From Rhizobacter sp. (GTDB lineage Bacteria > Pseudomonadota > Gammaproteobacteria > Burkholderiales > Burkholderiaceae_C), in NCBI GenBank assembly GCA_025359585.1, contig JANYFX010000399.1, positions 1 to 5,852 on the forward strand: a DNA stretch of 5,852 bases. The letters are read 5' to 3'. The notes beneath the pieces were generated by a model. That model did no database searches and was not told the DNA's origin. It saw nothing but the letters and a program-made list of their open reading frames with translations. Positions 1 to 5,467 of this stretch are shown one piece after another; positions within the stretch are counted from its first letter, which is position 1, and every line of letters begins with the position of its first letter. A program made the translations under genes and the position numbers.

Positions 1-990
1 CTACTTCGTCTCGTCGATGCGCTTGAGCAGGGCCGCGTACTTCACGCCGTACTTGTCGCGCACCGGCTGGGTCGCCTTGTAGAAGGCAGCCTTGTCGGCA
101 ACGACGAAGGTCACGCCCTTGGCCTTGAGGTCGCCGACCGCCGTCGCCGTCTTCTCGTCCCAGAGCTTTCTCTCGACGAACTGGGTCTCGCGCGAGACTT
201 TCTTGAGCAGCGCCTGGTCATCGGCGGACAGGCCGTCCCAGGTGCGCTTCGAGAAGATGAAGATCTCCGGGATGATGAGATGGCCGGTCAGGCTGTAGAC
301 CTTGCTGATCAGGTAGTGGTTCTGCGCCAGCAAGGTCGGCGGGTTGTTCTCGGCGCCGTCGACGACGCCGGTCTCGAGCGCGCTGTAGAGCTCGTTGAAG
401 CCCATCGCCACGCCACTGCCGCCCATCGCGTTCATGGTCTCGACGAAGATCGGGTTGCCCATCATCCGGATCTTCTGGCCCTTCAGATCGGCCGGCGTCG
501 CGGCTGATTTCTTGCCGTAGACGTTGCGCACGCCGGCGTCCATCCAGCCGAGCGCGACGATGCGCGAGGCCGGGTTGGTGTTGATCTTGTCGAGCAGCTC
601 GGCGCCGATCGGCCCGTCGATCACCTTGCGCATGTGGTTTTCGTCGCGGAAGATGAACGGCAGGTTGAAGACGTTCAGGTCGTCCACCACCGGGCCCATC
701 GCGCCGACCGAGATCCGCGCGATCTGCAGCGCGCCGACCTGCGCCTGCTCGATCATTTCTTTTTCGCCACCGAGCTGCATCGACGGGTACATCTGGATCG
801 AGATGCGGCCGTTGGTCTGCGCCTCCAGGCTCTTGCCCATGCGCATGATGGCCTCGACGGTCGGGTAGCCGAGCGGGTGCACGTCGGACGCCTTCCAGAC
901 CACCTTGGCCTGCGCATGCGCCGGCATCGACACGGCTGCGGCGAGGGCGAGCAAGCCGGCGCAGAGCCGGGCGAGGGTGCGTTTGTTCAT
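1..990 (-). CDS. TRAP transporter periplasmic solute-binding protein (DctP family)
   Basis: Predicted periplasmic binding protein (329 aa) of a tripartite ATP-independent periplasmic transporter, which captures an organic anion and delivers it to DctQ/DctM membrane partners. Residues 1-26 form a Sec signal peptide: basic MNKR, a hydrophobic Leu/Ala core and an AHA-QA cleavage site. The mature protein shows family hallmarks: GRISIQMYPSMQLGGEKEMIE (about 61-81), the FNLPFIF segment (108-114), GVRNVYG with Arg155, KIRMMGNP with Arg175 (the position of the family's ligand-carboxylate-binding arginine) and ELYSALETGVVDGAENNP (200-217). Length is typical of the family. The start at 988-990 is chosen over an in-frame ATG 21 codons upstream because AGGAG lies six bases before it and the signal peptide then begins properly. 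The stop codon occupies bases 1-3, so the gene is complete. No membrane subunit is inside the window; dctQM could lie beyond the left edge. The ligand cannot be told from the sequence. Confidence 0.95.
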   Translation of the reverse strand: MNKRTLARLCAGLLALAAAVSMPAHAQAKVVWKASDVHPLGYPTVEAIMRMGKSLEAQTNGRISIQMYPSMQLGGEKEMIEQAQVGALQIARISVGAMGPVVDDLNVFNLPFIFRDENHMRKVIDGPIGAELLDKINTNPASRIVALGWMDAGVRNVYGKKSAATPADLKGQKIRMMGNPIFVETMNAMGGSGVAMGFNELYSALETGVVDGAENNPPTLLAQNHYLISKVYSLTGHLIIPEIFIFSKRTWDGLSADDQALLKKVSRETQFVERKLWDEKTATAVGDLKAKGVTFVVADKAAFYKATQPVRDKYGVKYAALLKRIDETK

Positions 991-996
991 GCGTGT

Positions 997-1001
997 CTCC
1001 T
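997..1001 (-). promoter_or_regulatory. Ribosome binding site of the TRAP binding protein
   Basis: AGGAG on the minus strand with a six-base spacer to the ATG at 990-988. It is the only strong Shine-Dalgarno sequence in the window and fixes the start of the TRAP binding protein. Confidence 0.8.
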
Positions 1002-1033
1002 GTTGTGGGCGCGGTGGCCGATGCCAGAGAAGA

Positions 1034-1075
1034 GAATGAAAATTCTGGTGCATTCGGATAATAGAACGCGCATTC
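1034..1075. promoter_or_regulatory. Paired GAAY-N4-ATTC dyads, candidate operator of the TRAP gene
   Basis: Two 12-bp dyads of the same form are present: GAATGAAAATTC (1034-1045) and GAACGCGCATTC (1064-1075). Their centres are 30 bp apart, about three helical turns. The second fills the -35/-10 spacer of the TRAP promoter and the first lies just downstream of the predicted transcription start. A third half-site, GCATTC (1050-1055), is an exact direct repeat of GCATTC at 1070-1075, 20 bp away. The position suits a repressor, but the regulator is not in the window and its family cannot be named. Confidence 0.4.
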
Positions 1076-1086
1076 AGTTGTGTCCA
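1058..1086 (-). promoter_or_regulatory. Sigma-70 promoter of the TRAP binding protein gene
   Basis: On the minus strand, TGGACA (1086-1081) and TATTAT (1063-1058) are separated by exactly 17 bases. Each matches the sigma-70 consensus at five of six positions. Transcription would begin near base 1051, giving a leader of about 60 nt before the ATG at 990. This is the best promoter in the window. Its spacer contains a near-perfect dyad (1064-1075), annotated separately as a candidate operator. Confidence 0.7.
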
Positions 1087-1110
1087 CCGGGGTTGTCCGG
1101 GGGTGGCGGG

Positions 1111-1150
1111 TCGGCCGGCCAGGCCGAAGCGCTCGGGCGCTGGCGCGCCC
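1111..1150. other. Two GC-rich hairpins downstream of the TRIC gene
   Basis: TCGGCC (1111-1116) pairs with GGCCGA (1122-1127) across a 5-nt loop, and GGGCGC (1135-1140) pairs with GCGCCC (1145-1150) across a 4-nt loop. They lie between the end of the TRIC gene and the TRAP promoter, where a terminator for the leftward transcript would be expected. Neither is followed by a T-tract on either strand, so intrinsic termination is only weakly supported. Confidence 0.3.
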
Positions 1151-1181
1151 TCTCACAGTGTTGACAGGCCCTGGGCCGGGC

Positions 1182-1850
1182 TCAGCGTGTGTCGCCGGTC
1201 TCGTCGTGGCGCCAGACCGGCAGCCGCCAGTCGCGCCACAGCGCGAGCGCGCGCAGCAGCGTGGCACAGGCCGCACCGGTGGTCAGCGTGGCCCAGTCGG
1301 GCCAGTGCAGCGCGGTCGTGCCGACCACCACCCAGCCGCCGGCGAACGCACACACGGCATACGGGCGGTGGTCGCGGAACGCGGCCGGGATCTGGTTGCA
1401 GACGATGTCGCGCAGCACCCCGCCGAACACCGCCGTGACCAGCCCCATCAATACCGCCACCAGCGCCGGCATCTGCGCCGAGAGCGCGATCTGCGTGCCG
1501 CTGGCCGTGAACAGGCCGAGGCCGAGCGCGTCGGGCCACTGCATGGCCTGCTCGGTGGGCTCGAAGTGGCGCGTGCGCAGGAACACCATCGAGGCGATGC
1601 ACAACAGCAGCACCGCCCACACGTAGCCGTGCTGTTCGACCCAGAAGAACGGGCGCCGGTCAAGCAACACGTCGCGCAGCGTGCCGCCGCCGAAAGCCGT
1701 GAGGCCGGCGACGACGCAGACGCCCACCGCATCGAGCCGCCGCCGCGCCGCCACGATCACGCCCGAGAGCGCGAACGCGGCCGTGGCCGACGCTTCGATC
1801 ACGAGGTGCGCGGTCGAGAGCGACCACGACAGCGGAATCGAGAGCGCCAT
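1182..1850 (-). CDS. TRIC/UPF0126 family membrane protein (YicG-like)
   Basis: Integral inner-membrane protein of 222 aa, the usual length for the bacterial trimeric intracellular cation channel (UPF0126, YicG/YadS) family. Members have been described as cation channels and as glycine transporters; the substrate here is unknown. The internal duplication that defines the family is visible. Repeat one (about residues 18-70) ends in FGGGTLRDVLLDRRPFFW, and repeat two (about 106-158) contains FGGVLRDIVCNQIPAAF. Each carries the glycine-rich GG-x-x-RD turn between hydrophobic helices; a seventh hydrophobic segment follows at about 165-180. The C-terminus is short and charged. The start at 1850 lies 14 nt after the stop of the flavin reductase gene. 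The GAGG overlapping that stop may serve as a ribosome binding site with a rather long 12-nt spacer, so the two genes are probably cotranscribed and translationally linked. No functional tie to a flavin reductase is obvious. Confidence 0.92.
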   Translation of the reverse strand: MALSIPLSWSLSTAHLVIEASATAAFALSGVIVAARRRLDAVGVCVVAGLTAFGGGTLRDVLLDRRPFFWVEQHGYVWAVLLLCIASMVFLRTRHFEPTEQAMQWPDALGLGLFTASGTQIALSAQMPALVAVLMGLVTAVFGGVLRDIVCNQIPAAFRDHRPYAVCAFAGGWVVVGTTALHWPDWATLTTGAACATLLRALALWRDWRLPVWRHDETGDTR

Positions 1851-1864
1851 CGCCGGTCTTTGCC

Positions 1865-2374
1865 TCAGAGCGGCAGCTCGGTGAAGTAGCGCCCGCCGTG
1901 GAAGATCAGCGGTTGCGCGCCTTCACGGCGCTCGCAGCGCTCGACCTCGCCGACGAAGATGACGTGGTCGCCCTCTTCGTAGCGGCTGCGGTTGAAACAC
2001 TCGAACACGGCGGCCGCGCCTTCGATGATCGGCGCGCCGCCGGCGCCTTCACGAAACGCGAGGTCGGCAAAACGGTCGATCGCCTTGCTGGCGAAACGTT
2101 CGGCCAGCGCGTGCTGCTCGGCCGCCAGGATGTTGATCGCGTAGTGCGAACCGCGCTCGAAGGCCGGCATCGAGCCGGCGCTGCGCGCCAGGCTCCACAG
2201 CACCAGCGGGGGTGTCATCGAGACCGAGTTGAAGGAGTTGGCCGTCAGGCCGACCGGTGCACCGTCGGGCCCGCGCGCGGTCACGATGGTCACGCCGGTG
2301 GCGAACATGCCCAGCGCGGCCCGAAACTCGGGCAGCGAAAAATTTGGGGCGAGGGCGCGTTTGGGTGGCGTCAT
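1865..2374 (-). CDS. Flavin reductase-like domain protein
   Basis: Predicted 169-aa FMN-binding split-barrel protein of the flavin reductase family (HpaC/DIM6/NTAB type). Such enzymes reduce FMN or FAD with NAD(P)H and supply reduced flavin to monooxygenases. Supporting motifs in order: FRAALGMFATGVTIVTA (17-33), GLTANSFNSVSMTPPLVLWSL (42-62, the flavin-phosphate binding region), YAINILAAEQ (78-87), RFADLAF (101-107), EEGDHVIFVGEVE (133-145, with the conserved GDH) and PLIFHGGRYF (155-164). Length is typical. The start is placed at 2374 because homology begins just after it; the frame stays open upstream but the extension is Arg/Pro-rich and unlike the family. No Shine-Dalgarno precedes the ATG; a -10-like GACAAT stands six bases before it. 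It is the first gene of a two-gene leftward unit with the TRIC gene. The partner monooxygenase, and therefore the pathway, is not in the window. Confidence 0.93.
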   Translation of the reverse strand: MTPPKRALAPNFSLPEFRAALGMFATGVTIVTARGPDGAPVGLTANSFNSVSMTPPLVLWSLARSAGSMPAFERGSHYAINILAAEQHALAERFASKAIDRFADLAFREGAGGAPIIEGAAAVFECFNRSRYEEGDHVIFVGEVERCERREGAQPLIFHGGRYFTELPL

Positions 2375-2380
2375 GCCGAC

Positions 2381-2386
2381 ATTGTC
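2381..2386 (-). promoter_or_regulatory. -10-like element immediately before the flavin reductase start
   Basis: GACAAT on the minus strand (2386-2381) matches TATAAT at four of six positions and is followed by exactly six bases before the ATG. Transcription would then begin at or next to the start codon. No convincing -35 hexamer is seen at 16-18 bp upstream, so this is tentative. Confidence 0.3.
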
Positions 2387-2438
2387 CGGGATCGGGCGGG
2401 CGTGCGCCGCAGGCCTACACTGTGCCGTGCCCCGCTGT

Positions 2439-2466
2439 GGAATAAGCGGCGGCGCCACAACGTAGA
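2439..2466 (+). promoter_or_regulatory. Candidate ECF-type promoter of the sigma factor gene
   Basis: GGAATA (2439-2444), a GGAA-type ECF -35 element, is separated by 16 bases from CGTAGA (2461-2466), whose CGT start resembles ECF -10 elements. The predicted transcription start falls at about 2472-2474, on the GTG start codon. Many ECF factors autoregulate through such promoters. A competing sigma-70-like -10, TACACT at 2416-2421, has no good -35 partner. Confidence 0.4.
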
Positions 2467-2472
2467 CCTTCC

Positions 2473-3012
2473 GTGGACGCACCGACCGCCTTTCGTCAGC
2501 AACTGCTCGGCGCCATCCCGCGCCTGCGCCGCTACGCGCGCTCGCTGGTGTTCGATGCAAGCACGGCCGACGACCTGGTGCAGACCGCACTGGAGCGGGC
2601 CCTGGCGCACTGGCACCAGTTCGACCAGCGCCGCGACATTCTGGTCTGGACCATCAGCATCGCCCACAACGCCTACATGGACGACCGCCGCCGCCACGCC
2701 CGCATGACGCTGGTCGAGCCGCGCGAAGGGGTCGATGCCATCGACGAACTGCACGCCGCCGCGAGCCCCGACATCGGCCTGCGTCTGGACCTGGTGGCCG
2801 CGCTCAAACAACTGCCGCCCGAGCAGCGCGAGCCGCTCTTGCTGGTCACGCTCGAACAGCTGTCGTATGCCGAATGCGCCGAGCTGCTGCGCATACCGAT
2901 CGGCACGGTGATGTCGAGAATTTCGCGCGGCCGCGCTGCACTGCGCGCGTTGCTCGAAGGCCGCCCCGCCCACACCACGCCCGCCGCGCACACCCTGCGC
3001 CGCGTGAGCTGA
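2473..3012 (+). CDS. ECF-family RNA polymerase sigma factor
   Basis: Group 4 (extracytoplasmic function) sigma factor of 179 aa, with only the sigma-2 and sigma-4 domains. Sigma-2 spans about residues 14-80: LRRYARSL, then DDLVQTALERAL (33-44, region 2.1/2.2), HWHQFDQRRDILVWTISIAHN (46-66, region 2.3/2.4) and the basic DDRRRHAR. Sigma-4 spans about 105-160: LKQLPPEQREPLLLVTLEQLSYAE, then the helix-turn-helix ECAELLRIPIGTVMSRISRGR (134-154), which contacts the -35 element. The GTG start is effectively forced: an in-frame TAA ends at 2445, no ATG or TTG lies between, and the next in-frame ATG is inside sigma-2. There is no Shine-Dalgarno. The anti-sigma gene starts 20 nt after its stop, the usual operon arrangement. 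The ECF subgroup cannot be assigned by eye; the target genes are unknown. Confidence 0.93.
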   Translation: MDAPTAFRQQLLGAIPRLRRYARSLVFDASTADDLVQTALERALAHWHQFDQRRDILVWTISIAHNAYMDDRRRHARMTLVEPREGVDAIDELHAAASPDIGLRLDLVAALKQLPPEQREPLLLVTLEQLSYAECAELLRIPIGTVMSRISRGRAALRALLEGRPAHTTPAAHTLRRVS

Positions 3013-3032
3013 CCGCCCTTGAGTTCCTTGCC

Positions 3033-3863
3033 ATGAACGCCCCCGACGACACCCTGCTGAGCGCCTGGCTCGACGACGAACTGCCGCCCGCGCAGCGCGC
3101 CGAAGTCGAAGCCTGGCTGCGCGAACACCCCGAAGACGCGGCGCGCGTGCGCCTGTGGGCACTCGATGCCGAAGCGCTGCGCGCGCGGCTCGACGGCGTG
3201 CTCGGCGAGCCGGTGCCGCAGGCGCTCGCGCAGGTCGCGTGGCGCAAGGCGCCCGACACCTTGCCCTCGCTGCAGTGGCAGCGCTGGGTTGCCGCGCTCG
3301 CCATCTTTGTGCTCGGCGGTGCGGTCGGTGCGGCCGCGATGTGGCGGCTGCCGCCGGCGGCCGGTGTGCTGGCTCGGGGCGGCGAGCCGGCCTGGGTGCA
3401 GCGCGCTGCGGTCGCGCACGCGGTCTACGTACCCGAGCTGCGCCACCCGGTCGAAGTGAAAGCGCAGGAAGAACACCTGAGCCGCTGGTTGACCAAGCGC
3501 CTGACCGTGCCGGTGAAACTGTTCGACCTGAGCGCGCAAGGCTTCGAGCTCGTCGGCGGCCGGCTCTTGCCCGATGCCTCGGGGCCGAGCGCGCAGCTGA
3601 TGTACCAGGCCGTCCCGGCAGCCGGCTCGAGCGATGCCGATGCCAAGCCGGTGCGCGTGACCGTCTACCTGCGCAAGCCCGACAACAACACCCCTGCCGC
3701 GTTCCGCTACGAGCGCCAGGGCGAGCTCGGCCTGTTCTATTGGGTCGAAGGCGAGAGTGCCGAAGGCGGCGCCTGCGGTTACGCGCTCGTGGGCGCGCTG
3801 CCGAAGGAGAAGCTGCTGGCGTTGGCCGAAGCGATCTTCAAGCAGGGTGTGGCGACGCAGTGA
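3033..3863 (+). CDS. Membrane anti-sigma factor
   Basis: Single-pass membrane protein of 276 aa that should hold the preceding ECF sigma factor at the inner membrane until a signal releases it. The N-terminal cytoplasmic domain (1-60) has the anti-sigma signature LLSAWLDDELPPAQRAEVEAW (8-28), followed by an acidic/basic helix. A transmembrane helix covers about 85-104 (WVAALAIFVLGGAVGAAAMW). The periplasmic part (105-276) has the pattern typical of this family: VYVPELRHPVEVKAQEEHLSR, WLTKRL, GFELVGGRLLP (170-180), AQLMYQ, VTVYLRK, FRYERQGELGLFYWVEG and CGYALVG (248-254). The cytoplasmic domain has no His-x3-Cys-x2-Cys zinc motif; the only cysteine is Cys248, on the periplasmic side. The ATG at 3033 is chosen because it gives this domain start and sits 20 nt after the sigma stop; the same frame is open further upstream but there it overlaps the sigma gene. 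The activating stimulus is unknown. Confidence 0.92.
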   Translation: MNAPDDTLLSAWLDDELPPAQRAEVEAWLREHPEDAARVRLWALDAEALRARLDGVLGEPVPQALAQVAWRKAPDTLPSLQWQRWVAALAIFVLGGAVGAAAMWRLPPAAGVLARGGEPAWVQRAAVAHAVYVPELRHPVEVKAQEEHLSRWLTKRLTVPVKLFDLSAQGFELVGGRLLPDASGPSAQLMYQAVPAAGSSDADAKPVRVTVYLRKPDNNTPAAFRYERQGELGLFYWVEGESAEGGACGYALVGALPKEKLLALAEAIFKQGVATQ

Positions 3864-3872
3864 TGCTTCGCC

Positions 3873-3895
3873 GGCGCGGGCGCGCAGCCCGCGTC
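3873..3895 (+). terminator. Hairpin between the anti-sigma and AmpG-like genes
   Basis: CGCGGGC (3875-3881) pairs perfectly with GCCCGCG (3887-3893) across a 5-nt loop. One G-U and one G-C pair can extend the stem to nine. It begins 9 nt after the anti-sigma stop and ends 14 nt before the next start. No T-tract follows, so it may be a weak or factor-assisted terminator, or an RNA-stabilising structure at the end of the sigma operon. Confidence 0.4.
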
Positions 3896-3897
3896 CC

Positions 3898-3903
3898 TAG
3901 AAT
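3898..3903 (+). promoter_or_regulatory. -10 element of the AmpG-like gene, likely leaderless start
   Basis: TAGAAT matches TATAAT at five of six positions and is followed by exactly six bases and then the ATG at 3910, so transcription should begin on the start codon. The -35 region is occupied by the hairpin and has no consensus match. There is no Shine-Dalgarno before the ATG. Confidence 0.45.
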
Positions 3904-3909
3904 GCGCGC

Positions 3910-5427
3910 ATGACCTCTCCCACCCCCGGGGCCACCGCCCCCGGCGCGCTGCCCCCGGCCACCCCCGTCTACAAACGCAAGCTCTTCTGGGTCGCCTTGC
4001 TGTACTTCAGCGAAGGCCTGCCGCTCGGGGTGTTCTTTGACATCTTCCCGGTCTACTTTCGCCAGCAGGGCGTGAACCTGGCCGACATCGGCCTGCTGAG
4101 CCTGCTCGGCCTGGCCTGGACCGTGAAGTTCCTGTGGGCGCCGGCGATCGACTGGGCCCGCCACCACCGCTGGTGGGTGAGCGGCGCGAACGCTGGCATG
4201 GCCTGCGTGATGTGGTTCTTCGCGCTCGGCTCGGCCAACGTGTTCGGGCCGTGGGTGTGGGTGGCGATCGGCCTGTTCACGGTGTTCTCTGCGACCAACG
4301 ACATCGCGACCGACGGCTACACCATCGAGCTGCTCGACCGGCGCGAGTACGGCATGGCCAATGGCTTTCGCATCGGCTTCTACCGCGTCGGCATGATCTT
4401 CGCGGGCGTGGTGCTGATCATGTCGGGCTGGCTCGGCTGGAGCGCGGCCTACCTCGTCGGCGGTGCGGTGTTCGCGTGCAACGCGGTGATGGCGCTGTTC
4501 GCTCCGCCCGAGGGCGCGCGGCTCTCGACGCCGGGAACGTTGGCGACCGAGTTCCGCCTGCTGCGCGACCAGCCGCTCTGGATCGCGGCCCTGGCGTTGG
4601 TGCTGATCGGCCTGCTCTGGCCTGCGCTCGCGCCGATCGCCAAGGTGGCGGGCTGGAGTGCGGTGGCCGAATGGAACAAGACCTGGTGGTTCAAGGGCGC
4701 GATCCCGGTCGGTTTGATGTTCCTCGGCGCCGCGCTGATGGTCACCGCCGCCAACCACCCGCGCGCGCAGCTGATGCGCGAGGGGCCGGTGTTCGGCGCC
4801 TGGGTCGAGCTGCTGTCGCGGCCAGGGATGATCGCGATCCTGGTGTTCATCCTGCTGTTCAAGCTCGGTGACGCGTCGATGGGTTTCATGGTCAAGCCGT
4901 TCTGGGTCGACGCCGGGTTCACGAACCAGCAGATCGGCCTGGTGAGCGTGCAGCTCGGCCTGGCGCTGTCGATCGCCGGCGGGCTGCTCGGCGGCTGGTA
5001 CGTCGACACACGCGGCATCTTCAGAGGGCTGTGGGTGCTGGGCATCTGGCAGGCGGTGTCGAACCTGGGCTACGCCTTCGCGGCCTACGTGGTGCCGCGC
5101 GCCGCGCAGGGCAGCGACATCGCCATGGCCGACCAGCTGATGGTCTACAGCGCGAGCGCGGTCGAGAGCTTCACCGGCGGCCTGGGCACCGGCGCCTTCC
5201 TCGCGTTCCTGATGGCGATCACGAGCCGCGCGAAGGCGACGACCGAGTACGCGATCCTCTCCAGCATCTTCGCCTTCAGCCGCGCGGTGGCGGGCTGGGC
5301 CGGCGGCATTGGCGCGCAGGAAATGGGTTACGCGGCCTACTTCTTCCTGACCTTCTGGCTCAGCTTCCCGGCCTACCTGCTGCTGCCGCAGGTGCGCCGC
5401 ATGCTGAGCGACGCCGAAGCGCGTTAG
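3910..5427 (+). CDS. AmpG-like permease, major facilitator superfamily
   Basis: Polytopic inner-membrane permease of 505 aa resembling AmpG, which imports anhydromuropeptides released in cell-wall turnover and thereby feeds recycling and beta-lactamase induction signalling. AmpG-like segments appear in order: YFSEGLPLGVFFDIFPVYFR (32-51), IGLLSLLGLAWTVKFLWAPAIDW (60-82), TNDIATDGYTIELL (129-142, the D-x-x-x-D in helix 4), FRIGFYRVGMI (153-163), FILLFKLGDASMGFMVKPFWV (313-333), QIGLVSVQLGLALSIAGGLLGGW (341-363) and ESFTGGLGTGAFLAFLMA (419-436), followed by TEYAILSSIFAFSR (445-458). About 12 or more hydrophobic helices fit, including an extra pair in the middle (about 223-243 and 264-281). The first 20 residues are a Pro/Ala/Thr-rich cytoplasmic tail. 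Length is close to E. coli AmpG (491 aa). The general family is secure; muropeptide as substrate is inference, because other members of this transporter family carry other solutes. No ampC, ampR or recycling enzyme is nearby in the window. Confidence 0.9.
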   Translation: MTSPTPGATAPGALPPATPVYKRKLFWVALLYFSEGLPLGVFFDIFPVYFRQQGVNLADIGLLSLLGLAWTVKFLWAPAIDWARHHRWWVSGANAGMACVMWFFALGSANVFGPWVWVAIGLFTVFSATNDIATDGYTIELLDRREYGMANGFRIGFYRVGMIFAGVVLIMSGWLGWSAAYLVGGAVFACNAVMALFAPPEGARLSTPGTLATEFRLLRDQPLWIAALALVLIGLLWPALAPIAKVAGWSAVAEWNKTWWFKGAIPVGLMFLGAALMVTAANHPRAQLMREGPVFGAWVELLSRPGMIAILVFILLFKLGDASMGFMVKPFWVDAGFTNQQIGLVSVQLGLALSIAGGLLGGWYVDTRGIFRGLWVLGIWQAVSNLGYAFAAYVVPRAAQGSDIAMADQLMVYSASAVESFTGGLGTGAFLAFLMAITSRAKATTEYAILSSIFAFSRAVAGWAGGIGAQEMGYAAYFFLTFWLSFPAYLLLPQVRRMLSDAEAR

Positions 5428-5467
5428 GGCGGGGAACGCACAACCCGGCTTGCACTCACAGCTCACC
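5428..5467 (+). promoter_or_regulatory. Gap before the M48 peptidase with a weak ECF/sigma-E-like site
   Basis: This 40-nt gap has no hairpin, so read-through from the AmpG-like gene is likely. GGAACGC (5433-5439), spaced 16 bases from TCACA (5456-5460), loosely resembles a sigma-E-type promoter and would place the transcription start about two bases before the ATG at 5468. The match is partial, so this is only a candidate. Confidence 0.2.

Noticed and set aside
1135..1150. Strong intrinsic terminator between the TRIC and TRAP genes
   Set aside because: The hairpin is only 6 bp and has no T-tract on either strand, so it is listed only as a structure of unknown role.
218..1276. Open frame of 352 codons on the minus strand overlapping the TRAP binding protein
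   Set aside because: It is Arg/Pro-rich low-complexity protein in a shifted frame over a gene with signal peptide, ribosome binding site and family motifs. It also crosses the TRAP promoter and the end of the TRIC gene.
1080..1889. Open frame of 269 codons on the plus strand opposite the TRIC gene
   Set aside because: It is rich in Arg, His and Gln without hydrophobic periodicity or motifs, and no ribosome binding site is seen. The opposite strand encodes a TRIC protein with both internal repeats.
2874..3032. Longer anti-sigma start inside the sigma factor gene (329-codon version)
   Set aside because: The extra 53 residues overlap sigma-4 coding sequence and are His/Arg/Pro-rich. The ATG at 3033 gives the expected N-terminus of the family and a normal 20-nt operon spacing.
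2371..3539. Two long minus-strand frames opposite the sigma and anti-sigma genes
   Set aside because: Compositions are Arg/Ala-rich with no domain. The plus strand carries clear sigma-2, sigma-4 and anti-sigma signatures.
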